A stretch of DNA of 64,000 nt from Misgurnus anguillicaudatus. Lineage: Eukaryota > Chordata > Actinopteri > Cypriniformes > Cobitidae. The translations under genes and the position numbers were made by a program. The notes beneath the pieces were generated by a model. It had not been told where the DNA came from. It was given only the letters and a program-made list of their open reading frames with translations, and searched no databases. The stretch is from the NCBI RefSeq assembly GCF_027580225.2, contig NC_073354.2, positions 10,268,001 to 10,332,000 of the forward strand, given 5' to 3'. This document shows positions 22,632-34,300 of the stretch, in pieces (the first letter of the stretch is position 1; each line of letters opens with the position of its first letter).

Positions 22632-22962
22632 GCATTTTGAGTTGACTCGCTTTACGGGCATGAAATTCTAGTCAATCTAGACATTCATGCGGAAATTTGC
22701 GTCATGGGAGGGGCTTCTGCGACTCTTCCTGTAATCACGTCACTACTAGAGCAAGTTCCTGATTGGTTAACGGGGCGCAAATATCCGCCACAGTTCAGAT
22801 TTTTCAACTCGCACATTTCCCCAGGCAACGCTCAATTCGCGCATAACACGCCTTGCCATTTGCTCTTACCGCGCCGCAGGATGCCTATTCGCGTCTTTGC
22901 ATTGACTAAACATGTAAATCACTTGCGCTTGCCGCCTCTTCCACGTCTGGTGTGAATTAGAC
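22632..22962 (-). repeat. MITE of the CACACCAG family, reverse copy
   Basis: Read on minus it starts TCTAATTCACACCAGACGTG and follows the same order as the copies at 30.9-33.05 kb: GCAAGCGCAAGTGATT, GAATTGAGCGTTGCC, GTTAACCAATCAGGA, GTGACGTGATTACAGGAAG and AGAAGCCCCTCCCATGACG. It is diverged and has no ORF. Confidence 0.7.
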
Positions 22963-23139
22963 TTTCAAATACTTAAATGTGCTCTAGTCGACAGTCTTTG
23001 AGAGTGTTGATCCAGTCGTACAATGTGTTTCAGCTAGTTGTTAAGTGTGGCCCTGGCTTTAAGCAGATACTTTTTTATTCAAAACGTGAAGTGTACCAAA
23101 GTAAAGAGTACATCTTGAAACATAAGAGATTCTAAGGGG

Positions 23140-24270
23140 CTCTTTATTCCTGGAATTAAGATGCGTTTTGATCGATTGGATCACAAGTGGACAAGAGAGA
23201 CACATACACATTTATAACTGGTATTTTAATCAGTCTCTTTTGTCCACTTTCGACCACTTCTGTCCTGATTTTCTGAGGGGGTGGTCTGTGGGCGAGTCCC
23301 TCTGCTGTCGTTTAAATGCGAGTGGGAGAAGTGACGGGTTTAAAATGACACAAACTAATATTATGTCAGATTCTGTTGCTTGTGTTGTTAATAAGCATGC
23401 TGCACCAAGTTTAGTACATATTTATGTAAAAGCTCTCTCATATTTCAGAGCAATTGATGAAATAAGCTCGCACAACTTTCAAACGTTTGCAAAATGAAGC
23501 AGAGAGCAGCCACTTCAGTTTTAGCAATGAAATCCTAAAGATCGCATTGAGCACTCTCGGTTAACACTATAAGTCATGTCCAATGGAAAATAATTGTGCT
23601 TGGTACGGTACATCACAGTAGATCAATAGTAAAGAGTAGGCGGACATTTGTGGCTGCTCAAACAACTTCAACCACATCCGTATCTACAACACAAAAGCAA
23701 TCTGGTTGAATGCGTTTTTGACTACCTCTGAATGTGGTTGTCTCTGTGTCAGTGTGGGTTTACTCCGGTTACTCCGGTTTCCTTCCACACGCCAAAAACG
23801 TGCAAGTTAGGCAAATTGGAAATGCCAAATTGTCCCTCCCCCAACCATTGTATGGATCAACTTGTTTGAATAAAATAGTTGTGTAAGGGTTAACTGGTTC
23901 TTGCCAGTTGTTAGAATGGCGGTAAGAGATGAAGGAAGAAGAAGAAAAAAGTGGTTGAGCTCAAAACGTGTACACCCCATTTACCTGTTTTTAGCGTCAT
24001 CCATCTTAATACCAGATATAAACAGCCTCTAAAATACAAAATTTTACTTAAAAAACACTATCTTGATAACAGTAAACAACAGAGACGAACCTTCCTATAC
24101 GCAGGGTACACAAACTGCGTAGGGACCCTTGCTCTTAACTTCATTGTGCTGCACAGACCAGATGGCATGTGACATCAATGTGCTGCGAGAACCATTCGAA
24201 AGCATAACAAGCAGTCTGATCTCACAATACTTTAATTCCAGTTGTCAGTCCGTGCAGCACTGCATGCAGT
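23140..24270. repeat. Composite dispersed-repeat region
   Basis: It contains ATGCGTTTTGATCGATTGGA, CTGTCCTGATTTTCTGAGGG with GTGGTCTGTGGGCGAGTC, and CATCCATCTTAATACCAGAT, blocks I recall from a cyprinid MITE with GATCGATTGGATCACAAGTG ends. 23755-23870 is an unrelated fish repeat (TACTCCGGTTTCCTTCCAC, GCCAAAAACGTGCAAGTTAG), also present at 57.38 kb. Boundaries are blurred and no gene is seen. Confidence 0.45.
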
Positions 24271-24434
24271 TGACGCGCCTATAGACATGCATCTTGATAT
24301 ATGGATATAATTTAAAGCTATCTGTCTGGAGCAGAAAAGACAAAAAGCGCAATGAAGGTAGGGTAAAAAGTTTAAGATCACAGTATTAAATTCCTATTTA
24401 TTCTTGACTAACCATGCAATGGACTTATTACACT

Positions 24435-24660
24435 CAGTCCAAATCCCCAGATTCAATATTAGTCCAGTGTGTTTTGTTAGAAATGCTTTTACGCATCAAT
24501 AATCAAAATCTTTCACACGTATTAAAGAAATAATGCATTTATTTATCAGTCCAAATCCCCAGATTCAATATTAGTCCAGTGTGTTTTTTTGTTAGAAATG
24601 CTTTTAGGCATCAATAATCAAAATCTTTTATACGTGTTAAAGAAATTTTTTATGCAAGAT
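24435..24660. repeat. Tandem duplication, 112-bp period
   Basis: CAGTCCAAATCCCCAGATTC begins at 24435 and again at 24547. The two units agree almost base for base (TTACGCATCAATAATC against TTAGGCATCAATAATC). A recent local duplication. Confidence 0.85.
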
Positions 24661-24841
24661 GTTGTGTGACTCCTTTAAGCATATTAAAACAATACACATT
24701 ACGTCTAAAGTGTCCATACTTAGAGAATTATTGATGTATTTTGGTATATTTACGGCTCTAGTAAACAATCACAATTGCCACAGTTGCATTATCTCTCAGT
24801 GACATCTTAGGTCTTATATAAAATGTAATAATATATAAAAT

Positions 24842-25083
24842 GTGGTTTCCCAGACAGGGATTAGACCTAGACCTCGTCCTGGACTAAAATAAATGTAAGA
24901 GCTGTTCAAACTGAAAACAACTTGCACTGACATATCTTAAAATGCATCAGTGCTCTTTGTTTTGCCTCAAAATGCATACAAGTAATGTTTTAGTAAAGCA
25001 TGTTTGTTCAAACTAGTTATATTTCCTAATTAAACTAAGGTCTAGTCTTGGTTTAAGATAATCCCTGTCCATGAAACCACCCC
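24842..25083. repeat. Palindrome-ended MITE (GTGGTTTCCCAGACAGGG)
   Basis: It starts GTGGTTTCCCAGACAGGGAT and ends ATCCCTGTCCATGAAACCAC, imperfect TIRs of about 20 bp, with TAGACCTAGACC and GGTCTAGTCTTGG facing inside. From memory this is a common cyprinid MITE. Confidence 0.75.
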
Positions 25084-25311
25084 ATTATGTAATAAAAATA
25101 GAAAGCCTTGGAAAAAACATGCTTGACCAAGTGAGCAGAGGAGTGTACCTGGCTTTAGTAAATAAACATTGTGTTGGTGCTAATTAACCATTGGTTAGAT
25201 ATAGTTGACACAAATGTTTAATATTAATAGCTATAACCCAGACTAATAGCTAATTACGAACAGCTGTTGTCCAGTTTGTGGGGCAAAGTTTGCGCCGGAA
25301 AAAGAGTCAAG

Positions 25312-26045
25312 TTACATTCATACTAGCAGCAACTAGTAGTAGCAGAGCAACGCAATCTCATTGATTTCAATGGAAGCTTGCCGACTTCCAGTGACACAAG
25401 CGACAGTGACCGTTGGCGACTGGATGGGCATGTCTGGACGCACAAAAAAGTTGAGAAATGTTTAACTTTATGCTAATTATGGCCGACTTTCGGGAGCGAC
25501 TACCAATGAGAACAAAGAAGTGGAGTTCACGTCATCAGTCTCTCGTCAGTTACTGGAGTGGACGGTACACATTTGTTTATGATAACCAGATTTAGAAACA
25601 CCTCTTTGGAAATAGACAAGTGACACACAGCGGCAAAGTCGCTTATAATGTGAATGTACCTTCAGAGTCAGTCTCTGATATTTACAAGAATTTAAGGATG
25701 ATCTCATTGATTTTAATGGAAGCTTGTCGACTTCCGGCAACACAAGCGACAGTGACCATTGGCGACTGGATGGGGCGTGTCCAGTCGCGTGACAAAGTTG
25801 AGAAATGTTTAACTTTATGAAAATTATGAGCGACTTTCGGGAGCAACTACCAATGAGAACAAAGAAGTGGAGTTCACGTCATCAGTCTCTCGTCAGTTAC
25901 TGGAGTGAACGGTACTCATTTGTTTATGACAACCAGATTTAGAAATGCCTCTTTTAAAATAGACACACAGCGACAAAGTCGCTTATAATGTGAATGTACC
26001 TTCAGAGTCAGTCTCTGGTATTTTCAAGAATCCAAGGACGTGCTT
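25312..26045 (-). repeat. Tandemly duplicated MITE (family of 15565-15898)
   Basis: The first copy starts ACATTCATACTAGCAGC and ends CTTATAATGTGAATGT. The block from ATCTCATTGATTT (25355) through TTCAGAGTCAGTCTCTG recurs from 25701, a period of 346 bp, including DNA beyond the MITE end. The second unit therefore arose by segmental tandem duplication. The 66-aa ORF crossing the junction is a by-product. Confidence 0.75.
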
Positions 26046-26366
26046 AGACTAAAGATCTTTGCACATTGGGTCCAAAATATTCATCCAAACTTTTGCACAA
26101 CTTTTTTTTTAAAAATGCGTTAATCATGTTTACACACCACTTTGTGTGTGAGGACGAATACAAAAACACAAATTTGTACAACAGTGTGCAATGATCTTAA
26201 AAGTTGTGCTTTAAGAAAAATATGTTTAGTTATGGTCGACCTTAAAAATGTGGCACAAAACGTTAATCAGTCATTGAGATTTAATTGGCTAAATGTTTGG
26301 CTAGATAAGTTAAACTTGTTTAAAAGAAACGACTGAAAAATAGTGTTGAGGGACCTACAGTACTTA

Positions 26367-26689
26367 TGTCATGATCCTGTTCTGTGTCTCCCCTGTCATG
26401 TCTCTTATTTTGAAGTTCTGTTCTGTCTGCCATGTCTGTAGTCCTTTTGTTCATTGGTCCTTGTGTTGATTCTTACCCAGGTGTGTCTTGTTATCTTGTG
26501 CCCCCTGTGTATATAATCTCAGTGTCTCAGTTGCCTGTTGTCAGTTGTTAAATGTGTTTGTAAATGTGTAGGTTCCAGTTCTGTTTCTGCCTGTTCCGGA
26601 TTATTTTGTTTGTGATTTGGATTTACTTTCATAGTAAATGTTCTGCACTTGGATCTCTGCCTTTGACTGCTTAATGCACCAACATTACA
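26367..26689 (+). mobile_element. Solo LTR
   Basis: 323 bp from TGTCATGATCCTG to CAACATTACA. The flanks ACTTA (26362-26366) and CCTTA (26690-26694) are a 5-bp duplication with one mismatch. TATATAATC at 26510-26518 fits an LTR promoter on plus. No second LTR or internal part is present, so it was probably left by LTR-LTR recombination. Confidence 0.7.
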
Positions 26690-26694
26690 CCTTA

Positions 26695-27865
26695 TTTGCA
26701 GTGTTTTTTTGAGATTCTGTAGTTAACAGATTTTCTAAAGACTTCCCAAGCAATTTCCCTGACTTTACAGCCCTGACCTTTTTATTTAAATCATATCCTA
26801 AGTACAGCAGTTAACAGGGATTTTTTTGTATGATAGCAATGGCTTCAGATAGCCCACTGCAGAGTTCTAATGTTTCTTTCTTGTGAATCTTTAAAATCTA
26901 ATAAAGCATTAATGTGATCATTTAAAGCTGGATGGGTGGATCTTAAGTTGTTTCTTGGTTTTAGAAGGTCTGCTTGTTCATCCCTCCCAGAAAAGAATGT
27001 CCTACTCCTAAATCACAAAATTAAAAGATTTGTCTTAACTCCCATGTTCTGTTCCTGCCTCTAAGTAGTTTTCAAATTGTAGATAATGCCTTGAGTAATA
27101 ACACAGATAGCAGTGTCATTACCGTTAAGGTCAGCTATATTTAATAGGTTTAATACACACATAGTGCTCTGTTAATATGGAGGCTAAGAACAACACTATC
27201 TTCTAAATTGAATGACAGCCCTTAAATCCTCTCTCTTTTTTGCCTTTGCCTGTGTAATCTAAAACACTGTTATCCACCCCCTCCATCAGATGTGTTTTTT
27301 TGACACTATGCTCATTATACAGTAGGCCTACTATGTTATATAACACTCATGCACATCTATTCATATATTATGTCTGTTTACCAGTGCTACATCACAGTTT
27401 ACATGACACCCCTGCGGTTCCTCACTGCCCTGAGCCAATTTGGTTAGGTTTGCCAGCTAGAGCAGATTAGTCTTAATAGCTTCATGTAATCGCCCAACTG
27501 GTAATACCATGTCACCACACAGAGCACTGCCATGGCATATTATTGAATTTTTTATAATATAGTATTATTATTTGGTTCTTTTGACCTTGGTGAAAGATTA
27601 GGGCTTTCATCTTCTGAATTATAGGCCTACTTCAATCCTGCCACCTCATCTGAGACTCATATCCATAATCGTGGCTGTGACCTCGGTGTGATGACACTGC
27701 CGCCACTTTACCAGAGGGGTGGCAATATGTTGAAATTCACTTAATACTACTCACTCACCTGGCATCAGTTACATTGATGGAAATGATGCACTGATGGCTC
27801 ATATAGTTAGCATTTGGGATAGACAAACCTAAATGTGTGACTGTGTGTCCTGTATATAAAGAAGT
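26695..27865. other. Unassigned stretch
   Basis: No gene. 27590-27720 (ATAATCGTGGCTGTGACCTC, CACTGCCGCCACTTTACCAG) is GC-richer and not repetitive. Otherwise AT-rich sequence of unknown role. Confidence 0.25.
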
Positions 27866-27879
27866 GAGTTGATTGGGAC

Positions 27880-28062
27880 AGCAATGCCTTTCAGTCAAAG
27901 GCTCTTCAGAGAACCATATTTTTCCTTTATTTAGTCTTAAGAACCTTTTTCCACTATAAAGAACCTTTCGTGAAACAAAATGGTTGTTAAAGGTTCTTAA
28001 GGAACCATACAGCCTAAAATGGCTCTTCTGTGGCATCGTTCAGCACCTTTATTTTTAAGACT
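27880..28062. repeat. MITE (AAAGGTTCTTAAGGAACC type)
   Basis: The repeated motifs AAGAACCTTT, AAAGGTTCTTAAGGAACCAT and ATGGCTCTTCTGTGGCATCG are those of a short, very common fish MITE. The palindrome GGTTCTTAAGGAACC lies at about 27991. Confidence 0.6.
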
Positions 28063-28146
28063 GTAGCTGAATTGGTAAAGCGTTGCATTAGATTATGGGT
28101 TCGATATTTAGGGAACAAACATAGACAAATAAAAATGCATACTGTA
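28062..28146 (+). repeat. tRNA-derived SINE head
   Basis: TGTAGCTGAATTGGTAAAGC (A-box like, close to a functional TAGCTCAATTGGTAGAGC) and TATGGGTTCGATATTTAGGG (B-box like) are spaced as in a tRNA. GGGAACAAACAT follows, as in HAmo-type cyprinid SINEs. The copy is 3' truncated. Confidence 0.65.
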
Positions 28147-28505
28147 AGGGTTTTTGTGATTTGGCATGTTTTTATTTTGCAATTCTTAGTTGTCATGTTT
28201 ATTCTTGTTTACATCTAAACTAAAGACATATCTTTTTAACAAAGCATTCACATAACTCAATTTGTAAATATACTTATGCCGCAATAGTTAGCTTATCAGC
28301 TTAGCTTTTTCAGGTCAATTGGAGATATGTCACAGAGATATTTGGGATTGTTTTTTAATGCTATTTCACAGTGCTGAACTAAGTGTAATGTGAAATCTGG
28401 CAAAGTTTGGTATTGTTGGACTCGGCAAAGATTTAGCACTCTAAAGAATCAACTCCCATGTAAATATGTCTATCGCTCTTAAAGTTATACTGTAGGCATG
28501 TAAAA

Positions 28506-28595
28506 CATTTGTCTGACCATTTGGTGGCACTATGTCGAAACTATGCATAGGCATGCATAGTTTCGACATAGTGCCACCAAATGGTCAGACAAATG
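28506..28595. repeat. Perfect 43-bp inverted repeat with 4-base loop
   Basis: 28506-28548 and 28553-28595 are exact reverse complements, separated by AGGC. Arm cores are ATTTGGTGGCACTATGTCG and CGACATAGTGCCACCAAAT. It directly precedes the inverted MITE pair at 28605-29065. A perfect arm of this length implies a recent event or active conversion between the arms. Confidence 0.95.
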
Positions 28596-28604
28596 CAATC
28601 GCAA

Positions 28605-29060
28605 GTACCAAGTGAATCAAGGACTTTGCTGGTGTACCTTGGCTGCAGCAGGCGCAATGATATTACGCAGCGCCCGAAAATTGTTCTTTTGGTTACTTTC
28701 AATAACACAGGACTGTTTTCGCGCACTGCGTAATATCATTGCGCATCCTGCACCCATGATACGACAGCAAAGTCATTGATTATTACGCCAGAATGAGAGT
28801 GTAGTTCCTAGCCATATCGGCCGAGAATATCAGTTAATTTTCCGTAACTACAAAAGAGTCAAGTTTTAAATAGGAAAAATATCCAAACTCTTTGGTTATT
28901 TTTTAGCGCAATACTAATGGTCTAATCAGATTCTGTGGATTGTGCTAAGCTTTTCTAAAAGTTGTGCCGTCAGACCTGGAGATGGATTCCAAAATGGTAA
29001 AAATCAAATGTTTAACTCTAGGGAAGCTGAAAAATTCTAATTTTCAAAAAGTGAAGTGTC
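28605..29060. repeat. TTAA MITE (AGGGACACTC family), copy 2, with inverted partial copy
   Basis: 28730-29060 matches copy 1 (AATGAGAGTGTAGTTCCTAG, TTTAACTCTAGGGAAGCTGA, AAAGTGAAGTGTCCCTTTAA). 28605-28690 is a second piece in inverse orientation. The two face each other through GCGCAATGATATTACGCAG and CTGCGTAATATCATTGCGC, 19-bp perfect complements. This makes a large foldback structure. Confidence 0.75.
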
Positions 29061-29065
29061 CCTTT

Positions 29066-30855
29066 AAGGCAACAGTTTTTTTAGGATTCAGGGGTGTTAG
29101 TTTTACATAGCATTACAAAGTTAGAATATTGTGAATTGTGCTTACATGAATATTTATGTACTGCAAAGCGCTTTGTATGTAATTCTGGAACACTGTGTTT
29201 AAGCCTGAAGGTTAGGACCTAATGTCAACTATGTTGGCATGCACATTTCTGGTAAAGCCTTAGGCTAACTCTAGTAAAATACATTTACTGTACTTTTATT
29301 TGGACTTCATATTGTCAAGGCACAAAATCAATGATGAAAATATAAAATATAAATATTAAACATTTTCCACATTTGACATTATTTATACATTATCTACATT
29401 ATTATTATTACTTTGCTTAAACCTTTGCCAGGTTGCCAAGAAAAGGTTGAAGTGGACATTTTTGGTAAACTGCTTGTCAAAGATCTGCATGCAAATGTTT
29501 AGCACATGGTTAATAACTGTTTGCTATCATTTCATTTCCTGTTATAGATGCACTAAACCCACAAACATGGTTAATGTATTTTTCCCCAAGCCCTAGGGTT
29601 TCTACATTTGCTCTATTTTGCAAGCTCGTCGGTTTTCTTGCCAACCTCTACACATGGCGATAAATAATAGACAGATTTAAGAAATAGTAGGACAGAATAT
29701 GTAGAAAATTGGAGAAACATGTTTTAGCCATGTGCCCTTTATTAAATCTTCAATCCGTCTAATGTCTCTTATACCTCCTTGTTCATGATGTTACAGCTTG
29801 TTTAATCTAGCCTATCGTTTTCCACATTGTCAATAACACTGGTCTGGAAAAAAATCTGATTTTGTTTTAAAAGTTTGTAATTGGAAGAATGTTATCTTGA
29901 TGTTCTTAGATACTATCAGGGAGTAATTCATTTCATGCATGTCACTGTATAAAAGGTTTTTCCTTTTCACTGCCTCTGCAATGTACCATTTGTATTGTTC
30001 CTTAGGGACCTGCAAGAAGATTGGATGAAACTGAAGTTTTAAATTTACAGATTTGCACAAAGTAAACACCTGACAGGTAATTGATTCTCACCTGGAACAC
30101 ATTCAAGGAGAAACGTCTACTAAAAGCACTTTATTATCTGAAATAACTAGCAAATTATATTGCATTAAACTGCAGACACCCTACCGGGACATACTATATG
30201 TTATTTATCATTCAAAGATTATTTAAATATGTATAGTTTTTTGTTTTTCATGTGGCATCAAATAGTATAATCCTTGCATCAAGCAACCAAAAATAAAGTA
30301 AAAGGTTTTGAACAAAACGAGTGTCACCTTATCACTGGATGTTAATGACTAGTTTCAGAACCAACAGTAATAGACAGCAGCTTTTTGAGTAGCCTACACA
30401 CAGCCTTGACAGCCTGCGACATTGGCAATTAATCTTTGGAGACGTGACAGGCAACATCTGTCAGTAAAGGACAGGAAACTTGACTGATCAGAGATGCCAC
30501 TAAACCTCTGTGACTGCACTTCAGAGACACACACAACGTTTGAAGCAAAATCCAAAGTATTTTAAGGTTTAGAAATCACAGACCTCATTTCTAAAACGTG
30601 CAAATGCACAGATCTTAGAGCGAGCTAGTGCTTAAATCCACACTAACATTCACATTTATAAAAGCAGTATTTCATTGTGAGTTCTTTATAGTCAGCTTTG
30701 TGCTATAAAATACAGTTTATTTTAACAGAATATTTTGCAAGACTTAACTGACCGTTTTAGTGGTGGAGAACATTTATTTCAATAGTATACTATTTATTTG
30801 AATAACCATTTAGTTATTTATACTGCTAAGAGGATCAATGTGTAGTCTTTATTTA
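29066..30855. other. Unassigned stretch without recognised repeats
   Basis: AT-rich, with no convincing ORF or RNA gene. It is one of the longest parts of the window in which I recognise no repeat. 30410-30530 (ATTGGCAATTAATCTTTGGA, GACGTGACAGGCAACATCTG) is denser and could be regulatory, but nothing proves it. Confidence 0.3.
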
Positions 30856-30860
30856 CTAAT

Positions 30861-33053
30861 GCTGCGTTCACACCAGCCGCGGTAGAGGCATCAAGCGCGA
30901 GTGATTTCAATGTTAAGTCAATGTGACGCACGTCTGGAGCTTGATCTAGTCGCAAAAGCCCCTCCTATGAAACGAATTTCTGTGTGATTGTCTTGATGAC
31001 TAATTTCACGCGCGAATGAAGCAAGTAAACTCAAACTGTTCAAGTGGCAAACTAGACATGAATCTGCCTCATTCGTTTAGTTGGCTCAAATTGAGCGTTG
31101 CCGCAGCAAACGCCCGAGTTCAAAAATTTGAACACCACGTTAACCAATCAGGAGCTTGCTATAGTAGTGACATAATTACAGGAAGCGAGCGGAGTCACAG
31201 AAGCCCCTCTCATGACACAAATTTCCGTGTGAATGTCTTGATGACTAGAATTTCACACGCGAATAAAGCAAGTAAACTCAAACTGTTCAAGCGGCAAACT
31301 ATACATGAATTTGACGCCTCAAACGCGGCTGGTGTGAATCCGCGGTAATGCGTAAAACAGCAATAAAATAAGTAATGCGTCTCAAATTGTTTTGTCAGTG
31401 TAGTCTATAATGCTGCGTTCAGACCAGCCGTGGTAGCGGCGTCAAGCGCAAGTGATTTCAATGTTAAGTCAATGTAAAGACTCGTTGACGTGCATCTAGC
31501 AGCACGAATGAGGCGTTTAGCGCAGCGCGGTAGACGTGTTTCCGCCTCATTCGCATGTTTAATTGGCGCAAATTGAGCGTTGCCGCAGTCGTAATTATTA
31601 CGACGACTTTTACCTTCTGTAAAAAGGTCCGGAGAAATTACCTCAGGTAATACTAATCCTGTGCTAATAGACCAGCTGTAAATATACACGTAAATTGCAT
31701 AATTCCCTGTTAAATTGCGGGTTTCTATTAAATATAAAAGTGCTTAAAGAAGCATTTACTTGCATTCTAGGAGGAACAAGTCAGTGTCAAATCAGTTCTT
31801 GAATAACACGACACAAAAAAGCATATAGAGCAGACAATTTGTTGCAAATTCATAAATATGAGAGAATACACGGTTGCTGTTAATACAGAACATGTGCACG
31901 GGCATACCGCATCATAGGTAAGGAGAGAGCTCGGAGACAGACTCACACCAGAACGGGTATATGTGGGAAACACTACTGCTAACCTTTCGTTAAGTCATGA
32001 ACACGATCAGTTGTCTTCTCTATTATAACATCAATAACTGTTGACGTTTTTGCGAAAAAGAAAATCCACGGAGGAACGCAGAGTTAAAATACTTTTCACT
32101 GTTATGTGAGAGAGGCGCGCTGGCGCTGCAAGTTAAATAGAGAGTGGATGGGCGCGTGCTGTTGAGGCACTGACCGCAACGAGAGAGAGAGAGAGAGAGG
32201 AGGGAGGCGCACTGAGCGCTCGCTACAGTGAATTAAGATGTTTTAAATAGTAAAATTAAAATGTGCCCCCCACAGATTAATCAATGTATGGGAAACACTG
32301 TAAGACGCGCATCTCGCTGCGCGAATGAGGCGTTTAGCGCAGCACGGTAGACGTGTTTCCGCCTCATTCGCACGTTTAGTTGGCGCAAATTGAGCGTTGT
32401 CACAGCAAAAACGTGAGTTCAAAAATTAGAACACCACGTTAACCAATCAGGACCTTGCTATAGTAGTGATGTGATTACAGGAAGCGAGCAGAGTCACAGA
32501 AGCCCCTCTCATGACACGAATTTCCACGTGAATGTCTTGATGACTAGAATTTCACGGGCAAATGAAGCAAGTAAACTCAAACTGTTCAAGCAGCAAACTA
32601 GACATGAATTTGACGCCTCAAACGCGGCTGGTGTGAATCCGCGGTAATGCGTAAAACAGCAATAAAATAAGTAATGCGTCTCAAATTGTTTTGTCAGTGT
32701 AGCCTATAATGCTGCGTTCAGACTAGCCGCGGTAGAGGCGTCAAGCGCGAGTGATTTCAATGTTAAGTCAATTTGAAGATGCGTTGACGGGCATCTCGCG
32801 GCGCGAATGAGGCGTTTAGCGCAGCGCGATCAGGAGCTTGCTATATAAGTGACGTGATTACAGGAAGCGAGCGGAGTCACAGAAGCCCCTCTCATGACAC
32901 GAATTTCCACGTGAATGTCTTGATGACTAGAATTTCACGCGCGGCTTTCACCCCGTGAATGATGTGAGTAAACTCAAAATGTTCAAGTGGCAAACTAGAC
33001 CCGGTAGATGCGAATTTGATGCCTCAAACGCGGCTGGTGTGAACCCACAATAA
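30861..33053 (+). repeat. Array of CACACCAG-family MITEs with a repeated linker
   Basis: Copies in one orientation lie at about 30861-31346, 31411-31588 (cut), 32303-32645 and 32709-33053. Each starts TGCTGCGTTCACACCAGCCG or a variant, and complete ones end CGCGGCTGGTGTGAA. A linker of about 62 bp with CAGCAATAAAATAAGTAATG and AATTGTTTTGTCAGTGTAG lies after both the first copy and the 32303-32645 copy. The array therefore grew by tandem duplication, not by separate insertions. 31589-32302 is foreign to the MITE and separates the second and third copies. Confidence 0.8.
31589..32302. other. Insert between MITE copies
   Basis: This stretch of about 700 bp is absent from the other copies of the MITE. 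It includes GTATATGTGGGAAACACTAC at about 31960 and AATGTATGGGAAACACTGTA at about 32285, two similar end-like motifs. It also holds an (AG)n tract at 32181-32199. It could be a second element that brought about the split. No ORF with recognisable content. Confidence 0.5.
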
Positions 33054-33210
33054 GAATATGGCATGAAATAATGTTTTAACATCTATTAATTAACATTTAT
33101 AATCATGAATACAATACCAATTAATACAGTGAACAATATTTTTTTGTTTTATCTCACTATAATGAGTGGCTGATATGCTGCCCTGACCCACATCAGTCAA
33201 AAGAAGATAT

Positions 33211-34118
33211 GAATAGTTTGGTTCCAAAACACAATAAATGCAATTTTAATAAAAAATTAGTTACCGCCAAAATCAGTATTGTATCTGGTCAGTTTTAAAA
33301 AGTCAATACTTTATTTTTTATGCAAATCCAATATCCGCCGTGATATTCTGTCATCTTTTCTCCCTTTTTTTAAACTCCTCAACAATGGCGGCGCTTTAAT
33401 ACACACAGAATCCTAGTTTTCCTCATCTACTTTGTATTTGTGATCATCAAGCAAACAAAAACAAAATAATACTTTAATGGCATTGATAAACCTGTGGTGG
33501 TTTTCTGTGGTGGGGAAGAAACGTAAGCCATCAAAATCGAATAATTTACGCGAGAGGCACTCAAACCAAGGAAAAATGACAGCTGTTGCTTGTTCTCACA
33601 CGACAGCATCAAGCTTCTGTCTCGCTAACACATTGACCACAGGGGATTTTATGAAAAACTTTCCATAATTTTACTCGAATTCAACAAAAATCGAGCAGGA
33701 CCAAAACATTTTACAGCTGATCGCTGTCAAAAAAGTTCAGCGACGACGTCCCAATGATGGCAGCAGCAATGCCAGTGCTCTTAATATGAAAAAGTGTTTT
33801 GCTATTAATGCTTATTTTATTTATATCAGTGTTCACATGACAAAGATGAATGCACATTTATATATTGACCAATAGATTTATAGCATTTTGAAAAAAAAAC
33901 GTCATGGATTTAACGCATTTTATGGGGAAAAAATTCTGTTTTAATAAAAAATCTTTGAAAATAAAATTATGGACTTGAATTTTTTATATTATAACCTTAA
34001 GATGCTATGTTAAAGTTTGTAACAGAAAATAGTGGTTTTATCTTGTCACTTTTTTGGTATAGAAAACACGTTTTTACCTTTTTTTATTATTATTTATTGG
34101 GTTTTGGAACTAAACTCT
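33211..34118 (+). mobile_element. Unclassified TIR element, copy B (plus orientation)
   Basis: The left end AATAGTTTGGTTCCAAAAC and right end GTTTTGGAACTAAACTCTT are inverted repeats of about 18 bp. Inside, the order of blocks equals copy A at 11935-12848: GCCAAAATCAGTATTGTATC, AGAATCCTAGTTTTCCTCAT, the exon, then AGATTTATAGCATTTTGAAA. It is about 0.9 kb. The target duplication is unclear. As copy A lies about 21 kb away in opposite orientation, these are two dispersed copies, not a duplication of flanking DNA. Confidence 0.65.
33576..33795 (+). pseudogene. Broken copy of the unclassified element's first exon
   Basis: It begins MTAVACSHTTASSFCLANTL and parallels the exon on minus at 12413-12206. 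A TAA replaces a Leu codon at 33666, right after KNFP. A small insertion follows (TCAACA near 33683), and then the frame resumes with ILQLIAVKKVQRRRP. The splice donor of copy A (GTAAGTG) is changed to GTGTTTT here. The upstream in-frame ATG at 33477 is not shared and should be ignored. Dead copy, useful for confirming the exon in copy A. Confidence 0.6.
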
Positions 34119-34124
34119 TATTAT

Positions 34125-34300
34125 TTAGATTAATGACGGTACAGTGTTGATGGTACCCACTAATTTCCATAGTATTTATTTTAATGAAAGTCTACAGGAA
34201 CCATCAACTGCGTGCTTACCATCATTTATCTAAATATCTTCTTTTGTGTTCAACTCATACAGGTTTAGAACAACATAAGGGTAAGTTAATGATGCCATTT
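34125..34300. repeat. MITE fragment (TTTTGTGTTCAAC / ATAAGGGTAAGTTAATGATG)
   Basis: CTTCTTTTGTGTTCAACTCA and CAGGTTTAGAACAACATAAG, followed by GGGTAAGTTAATGATG, are pieces of a very common cyprinid MITE (usual form ACATGAGGGTGAGTAAATGATG). It also carries GTTGATGGTACCCACTAA facing GGAACCATCAACTGCG. Confidence 0.55.

Noticed and set aside
23168..23497. 109-codon plus ORF
   Set aside because: It lies across dispersed-repeat blocks and has no motif.
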